Of a DNA stretch of 64,000 nt, positions 8,058-17,039 are shown one piece after another (within the stretch, counting starts at the first letter, position 1; every line of letters begins with the position of its first letter). The notes beneath the pieces were generated by a model. The model saw only the letters and a program-made list of their open reading frames with translations, ran no database searches and was not told the origin of the DNA. Made by a program: the position numbers and the translations under genes. Source of the DNA: Pedobacter sp. KBS0701 (GTDB taxonomy: Bacteria > Bacteroidota > Bacteroidia > Sphingobacteriales > Sphingobacteriaceae); NCBI RefSeq assembly GCF_005938645.2, contig NZ_CP042171.1, positions 5,332,001 to 5,396,000 of the forward strand. The letters run 5' to 3'.

Positions 8058-9266
8058 ATGCAAATAGATTTCAAAAAACCAAGGTACGTGCTGCCGCTGG
8101 TGCTGCTTCCCTTCGTCTGCCTGCTTTTTTACGCCTATAAATCGGGCCCGGGCAAGGAAACGGTAAAGACGGCGGGCGGGGATTCCCTGCAAACCCAGAT
8201 CGCTAGGGTATCCGAAAAGGTAGAGCACCAGGGCCTCAGCGATAAGCTCGATGCCTTTCGGGACAAGTTCAAAAAAGGGGATGGCTACACCGCAGTTGGC
8301 GGCATTGCCGAAGAAGACCTGACGGTCACTACCCCTGGCAGCCTGTACAATGACAAAGAAAAACGGATGCTGGATTCCATCGATGGGGCGATGAAAAGAA
8401 AGTTTTCACCCTTTTCAGGTAACTCCGGTTCTGGTAGCAAGCGTTTAAGCTCTTCTTTGGGCCCTGGATATTCTAAGCTTGACCAGGACAAGGCACTGGC
8501 ATTGGCGCTTTCCAAACTAAAATCTCCCCCGGTTGCCAGGAGGGAACTGGATTTACCAAAGCCTATTGGGGCGGATCCTATGCAGCTTTTTCGCCAGCAG
8601 ATGGCGCTGGTTGATAGCATGGGAAAGGCCAATGATCCAGATGTCAAAGCGGCCAGGGAAAAAGAAAGGCTGGCAGGTCTCCGCATGGCAACGCCCGCAG
8701 TAAATCCATTGCCAGCCAGAAAGGCAGATGAAACGGGCGAAGATTTCAATACTGTAATGCCGGGTAAGGCAGCAACACCATTATCGGCTGTGATGGATCA
8801 GGATATCACGGGCTATACCAGTTCCCGCCTGCGCATCAGGCTACTGGACGATATGCTCATCGGTAAAAGACTGGTGGAAAAGGGCACTTTTATATATGCG
8901 GTGATTTCGGGCTTCTCCGGCCAGCGGGTGCTGCTTTCCATTAACAGTGTATTTTCTGGCGGTGAAATACTTCCGGTGAAACTGGACATCTACGACAACG
9001 ACGGGCTGCCGGGCATCTATGTTCCTGCATCTGCCTTCAGGGAATTTACGCGCGACCTTGGCGGCTCTTCGATCTCGGGGATCAGCCTGGAGCAGTCGGA
9101 AAACAACAACCAGCTGGTAATGGGCGTACTTGGCAAAATGTTCCAGTCTACCACCACTGCGGTGAGCAAACTGATCCGCTCAAACAAGGCGAAGCTCAAA
9201 TTCAATACCCTGGTCTATCTCATTGACCCCAATGAACTCAAAAACAAACAGAACCAATACAAATAG
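8058..9266 (+). CDS. traM: TraM, VirB10-like conjugation protein
   Basis: A 402-residue protein with a single N-terminal span (about residues 11-26, VLPLVLLPFVCLLFYAY), a long low-complexity linker, and a compact C-terminal domain from about residue 240. That domain contains VEKGTFIYAVISGFSGQRVLLSI and EILPVKLDIYDNDGLPGIYVP, taken here as the TraM/VirB10-type beta-rich domain. VirB10-like proteins connect inner and outer membranes in the T4SS. traN follows two bases after the stop. Confidence 0.9.
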   Translation: MQIDFKKPRYVLPLVLLPFVCLLFYAYKSGPGKETVKTAGGDSLQTQIARVSEKVEHQGLSDKLDAFRDKFKKGDGYTAVGGIAEEDLTVTTPGSLYNDKEKRMLDSIDGAMKRKFSPFSGNSGSGSKRLSSSLGPGYSKLDQDKALALALSKLKSPPVARRELDLPKPIGADPMQLFRQQMALVDSMGKANDPDVKAAREKERLAGLRMATPAVNPLPARKADETGEDFNTVMPGKAATPLSAVMDQDITGYTSSRLRIRLLDDMLIGKRLVEKGTFIYAVISGFSGQRVLLSINSVFSGGEILPVKLDIYDNDGLPGIYVPASAFREFTRDLGGSSISGISLEQSENNNQLVMGVLGKMFQSTTTAVSKLIRSNKAKLKFNTLVYLIDPNELKNKQNQYK

Positions 9267-9268
9267 CA

Positions 9269-10090
9269 ATGAAAAAATTTCTTCTGGTATTATTATCCAG
9301 CTTTTTTTATCTGGCCTCATTTGCGCAAGGTAATGACACCTTGCCGCTTATCGGACTGTCCAGGAACGCCACGCTTCACTTTATCTCTCCCGAACCCATT
9401 TCCTATGCGGATATTTCCACTTCCGCTCTAAAAGGCGATCTCCCGCTGAAGAATATCCTCAGGGTAAAGATTTCCGGCGACTCGGCCTCCAGGATCATCA
9501 ACAATGCCGACGCAGGGATACTGACCATTGTGGGAGAAACCTTCATCGCCCAGTACAGGATCTATTTTCTTCCCATTTGGGAAAGCTCTGGGAAACCTAC
9601 GATTGTGGATATTTTGCCCTCTCATTGCAGGCCCATAGCTACCGCTGTAGGGATGCCAGTGGCGGATATGAAGTCTCACGCGATGTCGCTGCTTAAAAAC
9701 CGTGGGTTCAGGCCTGTAGCAAAAGAAGAAAAATACGGGATTTCCGCTTCGCTTCTGCAGGTCTATACCGCTGGCGACTACATCTTTTTAGACCTTGGTT
9801 TTTCCAATAGCACCAATCTTCCCTTTGACATTGATGCGCTCAGCTTTAGCATTGACGATAAGAAAATCACCAAGGCGACCAATGTCCAGTCGCTGGCCAT
9901 TGAACCCGCTTTTAGGCTTTATGACAGGGAAAGCTTCAAAAAGAATTTCCGCAATATCTACGTATTCAAAAAGCTCACCTTTCCGGAGAACAAGGTTTTC
10001 AGCATCTCGCTAAAGGAAAAACAGGTTTCGGGGCGAAACCTGGTGCTCAATGTTCCCTATAAAGATATTCTAAGGGCAGATACCTTCTAG
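9269..10090 (+). CDS. traN: TraN (DUF4138), VirB9-like conjugation protein
   Basis: A 273-residue secreted protein with a signal peptide cleaved near ASFAQ (residue 19). The mature region carries typical TraN/DUF4138 stretches: TLHFISPEPISYADIS, DLPLKNILRVK, then a second half with DYIFLDLGFSNSTNLPFDID. TraN is the outer-membrane/periplasmic partner of TraM and plays the VirB9 role. It ends three bases before the coupling-protein gene. Confidence 0.9.
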   Translation: MKKFLLVLLSSFFYLASFAQGNDTLPLIGLSRNATLHFISPEPISYADISTSALKGDLPLKNILRVKISGDSASRIINNADAGILTIVGETFIAQYRIYFLPIWESSGKPTIVDILPSHCRPIATAVGMPVADMKSHAMSLLKNRGFRPVAKEEKYGISASLLQVYTAGDYIFLDLGFSNSTNLPFDIDALSFSIDDKKITKATNVQSLAIEPAFRLYDRESFKKNFRNIYVFKKLTFPENKVFSISLKEKQVSGRNLVLNVPYKDILRADTF

Positions 10091-10092
10091 CT

Positions 10093-12120
10093 ATGGAAGA
10101 AACCAGAGAACAGCAGCGCTTTCACCGCTTTCTCCAGTTTTTTGTCTACTTCTCCCTTTTCCTTGATATCCTGGTTTTTGCCTACGGCGATAAGATTGGC
10201 GGTATTCCCCAAGCTCAGCGCGTTGGGTTTCCCAGGTTTATGTCCCGTCTGGCGAGGCTGCCGATGTACCAGGATCCCTTTTTCAGCAGGTGCTTTTTGC
10301 TTTTGCTGCTGTGCCTGACTTCCGTTGGCACACTGAGCAGGAAACAAAAGGACATCGATATTAGAAAAGCGGTTGTTTTTCCGATTTTGGTAGGGCTGTT
10401 GTCGCTTTTTGGGAGTGTTTATTTTCTGGGTTTGGGTGGCAGGGAAATTCTGCCGCTATCCACGTGGAATGATATCGGCTATGTTTCTTTCGCGTTTCTG
10501 GGCACACTGCTGGTACACCTTTCACTAGACAATATCTCCAAGGTGATCAAGAGCAGACTGGGGAAGGACAAATGGAACGTGGAAGGGGAAAGCTTCATGC
10601 AGGCGACCCGGCCATGCGATGGTCCGGGCAGCGTGAACATCCCGTCGCTCTTTTACTTCAGGGGAAAGGTGCACAGGGGCTTTATCTGTATAGAGAACGT
10701 TTTTCGCGGTACCCTGCTGATCGGAAATCCAGGTTCTGGAAAATCCTTTGGCGTGGTTATGCCTTTTATCCGCCAACTTCTGGCCAAGGAATTCTGTATC
10801 TGCCTATACGATTTCAAGTTCTTCGACCTCGCCGAGGTGGCCTATTACCACTTCCTGATAGCCAAAAAGAACGGCAGGTGCAAAGGGCACGATTTCCATG
10901 TCATCAACCTCACCCATGTAGAAATGTCCAGGCGGGTGAACGTACTGCGACCGGAATATGTCCGTACCCTGGCTGATGCTTCGGAAACTGCCGAGGCGCT
11001 GGTCGAGGCGCTGAAAAAGGGCGATAAGTCGGGGGGCAACGACCAGTTTTTTACACAGAGTGCGGTAAATTTCCTTGCCTCCTGCATCTACTTTTTTGCA
11101 CAGCACGATGGCGGCAGGTATTCGACCTTTGCCCACGTTCTTTCCTTTTTGAACTGCGGCTACGATGAGATCTTTGGGGTACTGTTTACCAATAAAGAGC
11201 TGACCTCGCTGCTCTCGCCGTTCTATTCGGCTTATAAGGCCAAGGCCTTTGACCAGCTCGAGGGCCAGGTGGGAACCCTGAAAATCTTCATTTCACGCCT
11301 TGCCACAAAGGAGACTTTCTGGGTGTTCTCCGGGGACGATTTCAACCTGAAGATCAGCGATCCGAAGAATCCTTCGACCCTTGTTCTGGCAAACGATCCC
11401 AACACGCAGAACATCAACTCTGCCTGCTATTCGGTGGTGCTCAACCGGCTGACCAGGCTGATCAACTCCAAAGGCAACCTGCCTTCTGCGCTGGTCATCG
11501 ATGAGCTGCCGACGCTCTTCGTACACCGCATCGAAAACCTGATCGCAACGGCCAGGAGCAACAAGGTTGCCGTGCTGATGGGCCTTCAGGAGATTCCGCA
11601 GTTCCAGCAGCAGTACGGTAAGGAGACGGCAAGTACCATAACCGCTGTCGTGGGCAACGTGCTCTCTGGCGCTGTTCGCAACAAGGAGACCCTTGAGTGG
11701 CTGGAAAGGCTGTTCGGAAAGGTTAAGCAGCAGAGCGAAAGCCTGTCAATTGACCGCACCAAGACCTCTCTGTCCCTGAGCGAAAAGCTTGAGCCGCTGA
11801 TCCCTGCCGGAAAGATCGCCTCGCTCAGAACTGGCGAACTGGTCGGGGTACTGGCATCGGATGCGGTAACGGCCTATAACGGGCAGTTCGAGACCTCGGC
11901 CATCAACTGCAGGGTAAACCTGGACCTAAAGGCCATTGAGAAAGAAAAGGCAAACTATCCCAGCCTTCCGGTCTACTATGATTTTGGCGGGAAGAAGGAA
12001 GAAATCCTGCGCGAAAACTATTTCAAAATTGTGGCGGAAGTTAACGCCATGGTGGGCGTATTTATGATTGCAAAGAACCCGCCGCCACCCTTCAAGGCCT
12101 CGATGAAGGGGAAATCATAA
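10093..12120 (+). CDS. VirD4-like type IV coupling protein (MobC/TraG-type ATPase)
   Basis: A 675-residue protein that would dock the relaxase-DNA complex and protein substrates to the channel. There are four predicted spans in the first 150 residues, a GNPGSGKS Walker A at about residues 210-217, and a Walker B-like LVIDELPTLF near residue 467. A TraM-recognition-type C-terminal ATPase region (ATARSNKVAVLMGLQE) follows. In Bacteroidetes elements it is often called MobC. Here it is fused to the transfer operon, directly after TraN, rather than lying in a separate mob cluster. It is the expected receptor for any C-terminal secretion signal on cargo proteins. Confidence 0.9.
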   Translation: MEETREQQRFHRFLQFFVYFSLFLDILVFAYGDKIGGIPQAQRVGFPRFMSRLARLPMYQDPFFSRCFLLLLLCLTSVGTLSRKQKDIDIRKAVVFPILVGLLSLFGSVYFLGLGGREILPLSTWNDIGYVSFAFLGTLLVHLSLDNISKVIKSRLGKDKWNVEGESFMQATRPCDGPGSVNIPSLFYFRGKVHRGFICIENVFRGTLLIGNPGSGKSFGVVMPFIRQLLAKEFCICLYDFKFFDLAEVAYYHFLIAKKNGRCKGHDFHVINLTHVEMSRRVNVLRPEYVRTLADASETAEALVEALKKGDKSGGNDQFFTQSAVNFLASCIYFFAQHDGGRYSTFAHVLSFLNCGYDEIFGVLFTNKELTSLLSPFYSAYKAKAFDQLEGQVGTLKIFISRLATKETFWVFSGDDFNLKISDPKNPSTLVLANDPNTQNINSACYSVVLNRLTRLINSKGNLPSALVIDELPTLFVHRIENLIATARSNKVAVLMGLQEIPQFQQQYGKETASTITAVVGNVLSGAVRNKETLEWLERLFGKVKQQSESLSIDRTKTSLSLSEKLEPLIPAGKIASLRTGELVGVLASDAVTAYNGQFETSAINCRVNLDLKAIEKEKANYPSLPVYYDFGGKKEEILRENYFKIVAEVNAMVGVFMIAKNPPPPFKASMKGKS

Positions 12121-12144
12121 TCAATTAATCTTAATCAAAATATC

Positions 12145-12576
12145 ATGGAGGAACTAACAGGTACCATTGTAGCGGTACATCCCGATTTAACCACCGACCC
12201 TGTTTCAAGGCAGGGACAGATAGGTATGGTGGTCGCAACCGATCTAAAGAACGATACCATCAGCGTAGGATTTGGAAGCCCTGAACTTGGGCACTATTCT
12301 TCCGACGCCCTGCTGGTGCTGAAAGAAAAAAACCAGCTCTATCAGGATGCGTTGCTTGGGCACAAGGAGCTTGGCCCGGAAGTTTTTAAGCAGATGCTGG
12401 TGGTCAATATGATCCAGGATAACAGGCCCGACCACAAGAATATGGTTCAGGCCATGGAAATTGCGCTCAGCAGCGAAAAGATGATGCAGGCCAGCACGGT
12501 TTCCCTTGAATCCAAACTGGCGCTAGATATCTCCCAGGCACAGCAACAGATCCAGTATGCCAGTATCGGCAGGTAA
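12145..12576 (+). CDS. ICE protein of unknown function with basic GR tail
   Basis: A 143-residue soluble protein without signal peptide. The N-terminal half is predicted beta-rich (LTGTIVAVHPDLTTDP, MVVATDLKNDTISVGF), suggesting a small barrel. The C-terminal half is helical and ends in a Gln-rich stretch and the tail AQQQIQYASIGR. The last four codons plus stop (ATCGGCAGGTAA) nearly match those of the gene ending at 16,596. It overlaps the M23 peptidase gene by 20 bases. I do not recognise the family. Confidence 0.72.
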   Translation: MEELTGTIVAVHPDLTTDPVSRQGQIGMVVATDLKNDTISVGFGSPELGHYSSDALLVLKEKNQLYQDALLGHKELGPEVFKQMLVVNMIQDNRPDHKNMVQAMEIALSSEKMMQASTVSLESKLALDISQAQQQIQYASIGR

Positions 12577-13057
12577 ACTTAAACTGCTTTTGGTGGCCGC
12601 CTTTGCCCTTCAGTTTTGGATGGCTGGTGCCCAGCAGCCCTGTTCACTGCCACTTAATTCCCTGAAACCAACCAGTTCGTTTGGTGCTCGCATCCATCCG
12701 GTAACCGGAAAAAACGATTTTCACAAGGGGATAGACCTATCCGCGCGCTGCGAGCCTGTCCTGTCTATATTGCAGGGCATAGTTACATCGGCTGGCTATC
12801 ATCCCATTCTGGGAAACTTTGTGATCGTTGATCATGGCGGCATCCAATCTGTCTACGGCCATTTGCGGATGGTGCTCGCAGGTAAGGGAAACCTGGTACG
12901 GGCCGGAAGCCTATTGGGGATTACCGGCGCCACCGGGCGCACCACTGGCGAGCACCTGCATTTTGCGGTAAAATATGGAGTTCATTACCTGGATCCACTG
13001 CGGTTCCTTTTTGGAATCTTTCAACAGGAAACCGGGCTAACTGACATGCCCAATTGA
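12557..13057 (+). CDS. M23 (LytM-type) zinc metallopeptidase, peptidoglycan hydrolase
   Basis: A 166-residue secreted endopeptidase. A signal peptide (to about AGAQQ, residue 26) is followed directly by an M23 domain. It has the first zinc motif HKGID (H and D at about residues 56 and 60) and the second, HLHFAV, near residue 133. The line SSFGARIHPVTG is the usual lead-in. It probably opens the cell wall locally for T4SS assembly, the role that VirB1-like lytic transglycosylases play elsewhere. It starts inside the end of the preceding gene in another frame. Confidence 0.88.
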   Translation: MPVSAGKLKLLLVAAFALQFWMAGAQQPCSLPLNSLKPTSSFGARIHPVTGKNDFHKGIDLSARCEPVLSILQGIVTSAGYHPILGNFVIVDHGGIQSVYGHLRMVLAGKGNLVRAGSLLGITGATGRTTGEHLHFAVKYGVHYLDPLRFLFGIFQQETGLTDMPN

Positions 13058-13072
13058 CTTAAAAACTTTATT

Positions 13073-13852
13073 ATGAAACCTTTATTTGAACAGCACCAGC
13101 TGCCCATTTCCGAATTTCAGCGTCTTGGCCTGGTAGCGGAAAACCATATCCAACTAGATGCGGTAGATCTGAACGCGCTATTGCTTGGGCGCAGAACCGG
13201 GCTCATCACCGTGCGCAACCTTGAGGCCAACGGCCTGAAACTGGAAAAGATTGACCTCAAGCTTTCCCTGGAAAGAAATCAGGACGGCAAACTATCCCTT
13301 GCCCTTCACCCGATCTTTAGAAGTCCGCAGCAGCACCCGCTGCTCCAGGGCTATGATGCCGATCCGCTGATGGACGGAACCGTTAGCAATATCCATAAGG
13401 TCTATGGTAAGAACGGCCAGCAGGACTTTGAAGCAATCATCGAATATGATCCGCAGACCAGGACATTCATAGCCTACGATCCCTCACAGATAGTTGCGCC
13501 CATTGCCGTTAACGGTATCACCTTGACCGAGCCGCAGGACTACCAGTTCAGAAGGGGCAAATTGGTTGATCTTGGGGACGGCACCAAGTTCCAACACCGG
13601 GCCAGTGTGCCACTGGGCATTGTCGCCAACCGCAGCGAACTGATCCTAACCTTCCAGGAACCGGGTCCTTTCCAACATGTGTACATGCACGGTATACAGA
13701 ATATACTGCTCACCAGGCAGCCGCAACTGTTTCCAGATACCCCGGCATTCCGTAGGGCGATGGAGGAAAATGACCCGCCCAGGTATTCCGCATTCTCCAG
13801 CGGGGAAATCAGCTCTGCGCAAAACCAGCAGTTTCCGCTGCGCCAGCGATGA
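13073..13852 (+). CDS. DUF4099/DUF3945-type ICE protein with basic tail
   Basis: A 259-residue cytoplasmic protein. Residues 1-85 match the DUF4099 pattern (QLPISEFQRLGL, LNALLLGRRTGLITV, LDLKLSLER-like block ending in LHPI). The C-terminal half, with EYDPQTRTFIAYDP, APIAVNGITLTEPQ and FRRGKLVDLGDG, resembles DUF3945. Both domains are common in Bacteroidetes conjugative elements, often in large polyvalent proteins. The end is Ser/Gln-rich with the tail QNQQFPLRQR. The stop overlaps the next start by four bases. Confidence 0.78.
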   Translation: MKPLFEQHQLPISEFQRLGLVAENHIQLDAVDLNALLLGRRTGLITVRNLEANGLKLEKIDLKLSLERNQDGKLSLALHPIFRSPQQHPLLQGYDADPLMDGTVSNIHKVYGKNGQQDFEAIIEYDPQTRTFIAYDPSQIVAPIAVNGITLTEPQDYQFRRGKLVDLGDGTKFQHRASVPLGIVANRSELILTFQEPGPFQHVYMHGIQNILLTRQPQLFPDTPAFRRAMEENDPPRYSAFSSGEISSAQNQQFPLRQR

Positions 13853-14169
13853 TACCCGAACATTTCAAGCAGAACGTCCAGCTCGACATCAAGGTTTTTG
13901 GCTTTGAGGTCAAGGTGGACTACCGCTACTGGTGGCCCCAGGAAAAGACGGAAAGCTCAAAGGGCCCGCTGGTCTGCCATGCAGAATTCCGGTGCGAAGC
14001 GCCCGTGATTTCCCGCACCGGCTACCAGTCCCATTTTTTCTATGCCGATCTGCTAAAGTACAGCAGCCACTCCTCGCTCGAGGAATTTCTCATCGAGCTG
14101 GGCGAGCACCTTGCCAGGGAGAATGGCTATGAGCCTCCGCAGCGCGGCAACCAGTTATCATTTTTTTAA
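13849..14169 (+). CDS. Small ICE protein, function unknown
   Basis: A 106-residue protein translated from an ATGA overlap with the preceding gene. The sequence is charged and aromatic (VDYRYWWPQEK), with no signal peptide or membrane span, and it ends QRGNQLSFF. A C-terminal helical part (SLEEFLIELGEHLAREN) suggests a small alpha/beta fold. Coupling to the DUF4099-type gene suggests a joint role. No family recognised. Confidence 0.65.
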   Translation: MIPEHFKQNVQLDIKVFGFEVKVDYRYWWPQEKTESSKGPLVCHAEFRCEAPVISRTGYQSHFFYADLLKYSSHSSLEEFLIELGEHLARENGYEPPQRGNQLSFF

Positions 14170-14174
14170 ATCTT

Positions 14175-15023
14175 ATGAACGAATCAAATTTAGAATATCT
14201 TAAAAAAAGCCTGGATTATCTGGGCTTTGGTACCAAGCTGAACGATGTACTGGAAACGGCCATCAGAAGGGAGATTCCCAAATTTAGCGTTGGTATATCT
14301 ACCGCTTTTGAGCCTTCGGTAAGGCAGGAGCCAGACCTTGGCAAAAAGGACGCCGTACACTTTACCCTGGACTTCAACAGGGCAAAGGATTCCGACACCT
14401 ATTTTCTGAACGACTACACTGCCGTACTCAACACCCACAACGGTATTGAACGCCATCAGGAATTTAACCTTGAAAGGGATAATCGCATTACCGCGAGCCA
14501 GGCCTATAAGCTCCTCCTTGGCGCATCGCTTCAAAAGGAAGTCTTTAAACGAGGCGAGACCGAGGGAGCTCCAGCCGAGAAAACCGATGTCTGGTTCAAG
14601 CTGAACCTGGATGTGATCGACAGTTACGGCAGGCACCCGGTCTCGAAAATCCACCCTTCCTATGGCTTTGACCTCGAACAGGCCGTCAACAAATATCCGA
14701 TTGTATGGCAAAAAGAAAATGACAGGGCAACACTTTTGGAGAACCTTAAAAAAGGTCTGTTCACCAAGGTGGCCATGGAGGTAAACGGTGATACCATGCT
14801 CGCAGTGGTAACGGCCAATCCGCAGATGAAAAACCTGGACGTCTACGACTATAAGATGAACCCGATCAAAAGCGACAGGATTTTTGCCGGGAAGGAGTTT
14901 CCGCAGCGCGTGGAACTGAGCGGTGAACATGGGCAAAGCACTTCTGGACAGACCAATGTTGGAGCACCTGAAGCAGTGGCCCAGGACCAGAACACTGAAC
15001 ACACCCGTAGCCGCGGCAGATAA
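14175..15023 (+). CDS. ICE protein of unknown function with RSRGR tail
   Basis: A 282-residue soluble protein, five bases after the previous gene. It begins with a helical segment (EYLKKSLDYLGFG) and continues with an alpha/beta region (HFTLDFNRAKDSDTYFLNDY, ASQAYKLLLGAS). The last 40 residues are low in complexity and Gln/Ser-rich, and end NTEHTRSRGR. Similar proteins are widespread in Bacteroidetes ICEs as uncharacterised cargo. The long opposite-strand open frame (14190-15002) is a shadow. Confidence 0.72.
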   Translation: MNESNLEYLKKSLDYLGFGTKLNDVLETAIRREIPKFSVGISTAFEPSVRQEPDLGKKDAVHFTLDFNRAKDSDTYFLNDYTAVLNTHNGIERHQEFNLERDNRITASQAYKLLLGASLQKEVFKRGETEGAPAEKTDVWFKLNLDVIDSYGRHPVSKIHPSYGFDLEQAVNKYPIVWQKENDRATLLENLKKGLFTKVAMEVNGDTMLAVVTANPQMKNLDVYDYKMNPIKSDRIFAGKEFPQRVELSGEHGQSTSGQTNVGAPEAVAQDQNTEHTRSRGR

Positions 15024-15036
15024 ATTCTATTTCCCA

Positions 15037-15237
15037 ATGAACAAATTATTCAAAAAAATCGACAGGCTCCGGGGCTCAGGTACGGCTATGCTGGACCTGC
15101 GGCCAAATTCGCCTTATTTCCACCTTGACGGACAGGTATTTGTCGTTCACACCATCGGCACTCCAGGCCTTAAATGCCCAGTGGTGCTGATCATCGAAGG
15201 CGAGCAGGTGGAATTCTCAATTGATGATATCCACTAG
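15037..15237 (+). CDS. Small ICE protein, function unknown
   Basis: A 66-residue protein beginning MNKLFKKIDRLRG. The frame is open back to 14,923, but that part overlaps the preceding gene, and the ATG at 15,037 comes just after its stop, so I choose the short form. The core (LDLRPNSPYFHLDGQVFVVH, CPVVLIIEGEQVEFSIDDI) looks like a compact beta-rich domain. It lies just upstream of the DNA methyltransferase gene. No family recognised. Confidence 0.58.
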   Translation: MNKLFKKIDRLRGSGTAMLDLRPNSPYFHLDGQVFVVHTIGTPGLKCPVVLIIEGEQVEFSIDDIH

Positions 15238-15255
15238 ACTTTATTTATCCATTTT

Positions 15256-16083
15256 ATGAGCAAGATCAAATTAAAAACACCCATCAGCTACTATGGGGGA
15301 AAACAGAAGCTCGCATCCAGGATCGTATCGATCATCCCAGAACATGTGCTCTACTGCGAGCCCTTTATCGGTGGTGCGGCCGTCTTTTTCGCCAAGCCGC
15401 CCTCAAAGGTTGAAGTAATAAACGATACCAACAGGGAACTGATGAACTTCTACCGGGTAGCTAAAGAAGATTTCGTTTCGCTGGAAAAGGAGATCCGCAT
15501 CAGCCTGCACTCACGCGATCTGTACCGAAAGGCCTCGGTGATCTACAACAATCCCGATATGTTCGGTGAGATTAAGCGGGCCTGGGCCGTCTGGCTCAGT
15601 GCCTCCCAGAGTTTCAGTTCCCAACTGGACAGCAACTGGGGTTATGATAAGCAGAGCAACACGACCAGCAAAAGGATTCAGAACAAAAAAGAAAATTTCG
15701 TGGAAGAAATGGCCATCAGGCTACAGAACTGCCAGATCGAATGTGCCGATGCGCTGTACATCATCGCCAGCCGCGATACCGATAACAGTTTTTTCTACTG
15801 CGACCCGCCTTACTTCAATTCCAACTGCGGGCATTATGACGGCTATACCCAGCAGGACTTCGAGGCGCTGCTGTTCCTGCTCTCGAAGATCAAGGGAAAA
15901 TTCCTGCTGTCCTCATACCCCTCTCCATCGCTGGAAAAGTACAGCAAGGAGCATGGCTGGTACAACTGGTCGATTGAACAGACCGTTTCTGTGAATGCCA
16001 AATCGGGAAAGCCAAAGAGCAAGACCGAGATGCTGACGGCTAACTATCCATTCGAACTGGAAAAGGAAATCTCAGAAGCATAA
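15256..16083 (+). CDS. Dam-type DNA adenine N6-methyltransferase (D12 class)
   Basis: A 275-residue methyltransferase that would transfer a methyl group from SAM to adenine N6. The N-terminal SYYGGKQKLA and CEPFIGGAAVFF (about residues 35-46) form the SAM-binding part. CDPPYF, with the catalytic DPPY at about residues 183-186, is intact. The order of motifs is that of Dam (alpha class). No restriction endonuclease is encoded nearby, so it is an orphan. It would fit protecting ICE DNA from host restriction or altering host gene expression. The target sequence cannot be read from the protein. Confidence 0.88.
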   Translation: MSKIKLKTPISYYGGKQKLASRIVSIIPEHVLYCEPFIGGAAVFFAKPPSKVEVINDTNRELMNFYRVAKEDFVSLEKEIRISLHSRDLYRKASVIYNNPDMFGEIKRAWAVWLSASQSFSSQLDSNWGYDKQSNTTSKRIQNKKENFVEEMAIRLQNCQIECADALYIIASRDTDNSFFYCDPPYFNSNCGHYDGYTQQDFEALLFLLSKIKGKFLLSSYPSPSLEKYSKEHGWYNWSIEQTVSVNAKSGKPKSKTEMLTANYPFELEKEISEA

Positions 16084-16092
16084 GGAGGGGAC

Positions 16093-16596
16093 ATGGCTAA
16101 CTACTGTTCCAATAAAGCTGAATTTTCTGGAGAAAACAGTCAAATGGTCCTAGAGCATTTTTCTTCGATGGGTTATGACTCTCCGCCCTTTTATGACATA
16201 TTGATCGATAACGATGCGGTCCATTTCGAATCGCGGTGGATTCCGCCGATTAAGGATCTCTGTGAGATAGCAGAAAACTATGGGGTCGATTTTAAGCTTG
16301 TCTATCAGGTTCCACATGAGCGCATCAAGGAAAAGTATAGCTACACTTGTCTACAGAACAGAAATCTTGAGGGGCTAGCAAACGATCTAAAAGCGCTGAT
16401 CTTAAAAGCGACGTCCGTCTATGACCTGGAAAAAGCAACCGAATCCATCAATGATAAGGGACAGGGTTCCCACATCAACCAGAACGAGTGGACGGTTCTT
16501 GCTCATCTGGCCGAGAAAAAGTACAATGAGATCGCGACCCCGGCCCAACAGCCAGATCAGGATACCTCAGATTTCAGAAGGAGAATAGGCAGGTAA
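16093..16596 (+). CDS. Api92/DUF1281-like protein with RRRIGR tail
   Basis: A 167-residue protein. The opening MANYCSNKAEFSGE and the spacing of aromatic residues (WIPPIKDLCEIAENYGVDF) resemble the DUF1281/Api92 ferredoxin-like domain found in phages, plasmids and ICEs. The second half is helical (WTVLAHLAEKKYNEIA), then Gln/Asp-rich, ending TSDFRRRIGR. It starts nine bases after the methyltransferase, suggesting co-transcription. The final codons (ATAGGCAGGTAA) almost equal those of the gene ending at 12,576. Family assignment is from pattern memory. Confidence 0.62.
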   Translation: MANYCSNKAEFSGENSQMVLEHFSSMGYDSPPFYDILIDNDAVHFESRWIPPIKDLCEIAENYGVDFKLVYQVPHERIKEKYSYTCLQNRNLEGLANDLKALILKATSVYDLEKATESINDKGQGSHINQNEWTVLAHLAEKKYNEIATPAQQPDQDTSDFRRRIGR

Positions 16597-16604
16597 TCGG
16601 CACG

Positions 16605-16775
16605 CTAAAAGCGGCGGCGAGAAGCTTTGGATTTTCGCCAGATGTACCCGGCAAATCCCAGGCACAACGCAAGCATGATGGCACCACTCATCGTGGAATT
16701 TTTCATCGAGATACCAGAAAGCATCACTCCAGCACTGAGCACGGAAAAAATGAGGAACAGGAAAAAAGTTTTCAT
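16605..16775 (-). CDS. Small two-span membrane protein
   Basis: A 56-residue frame on the minus strand, ATG at 16,773-16,775 and TAG at 16,605-16,607. It reads MKTFFLFLIFSVLSAGVML, a short linker, then a second hydrophobic stretch (SGAIMLALCLGFAGYIW) and a basic end, RKSKASRRRF. Two hydrophobic segments followed by a positive tail suggest a real inner-membrane miniprotein. It converges tail-to-tail with the preceding gene, with eight bases between. The + strand frame over the same bases lacks protein-like character. Confidence 0.5.
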   Translation of the reverse strand: MKTFFLFLIFSVLSAGVMLSGISMKNSTMSGAIMLALCLGFAGYIWRKSKASRRRF

Positions 16776-17039
16776 AACACTGGATTATAGTGTCCTAGCG
16801 TCCAATTCCGTTCCGTTTTTCTCTATTTCTAAAAAAAATAAATTTTCTGCTAATTCATTTTGATATGTGACTTAAAGGTCTACATTTGACCCTGAGAGCG
16901 TTAATTTAAGATACAGGCAGATTTGGATTCGTCCGGTCTGTCTGTTCTTTTTTCCCCGCCGCTCATCTGATGGAATCCTTCCACTTGCTTCACATCTCCG
17001 CCAGTAGTTTTTCTCAAGTTATATTTAAAGCCTTCGGCA

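Noticed and set aside
14190..15002. 270-codon minus-strand open frame
   Set aside because: It mirrors the + strand gene at 14,175, which fits the operon order and has protein-like composition; the antisense reading is rich in His, Cys and Arg without a domain.
16627..16863. 78-codon + strand open frame
   Set aside because: Composition is not protein-like, and the minus strand over the same place encodes a plausible two-span protein.
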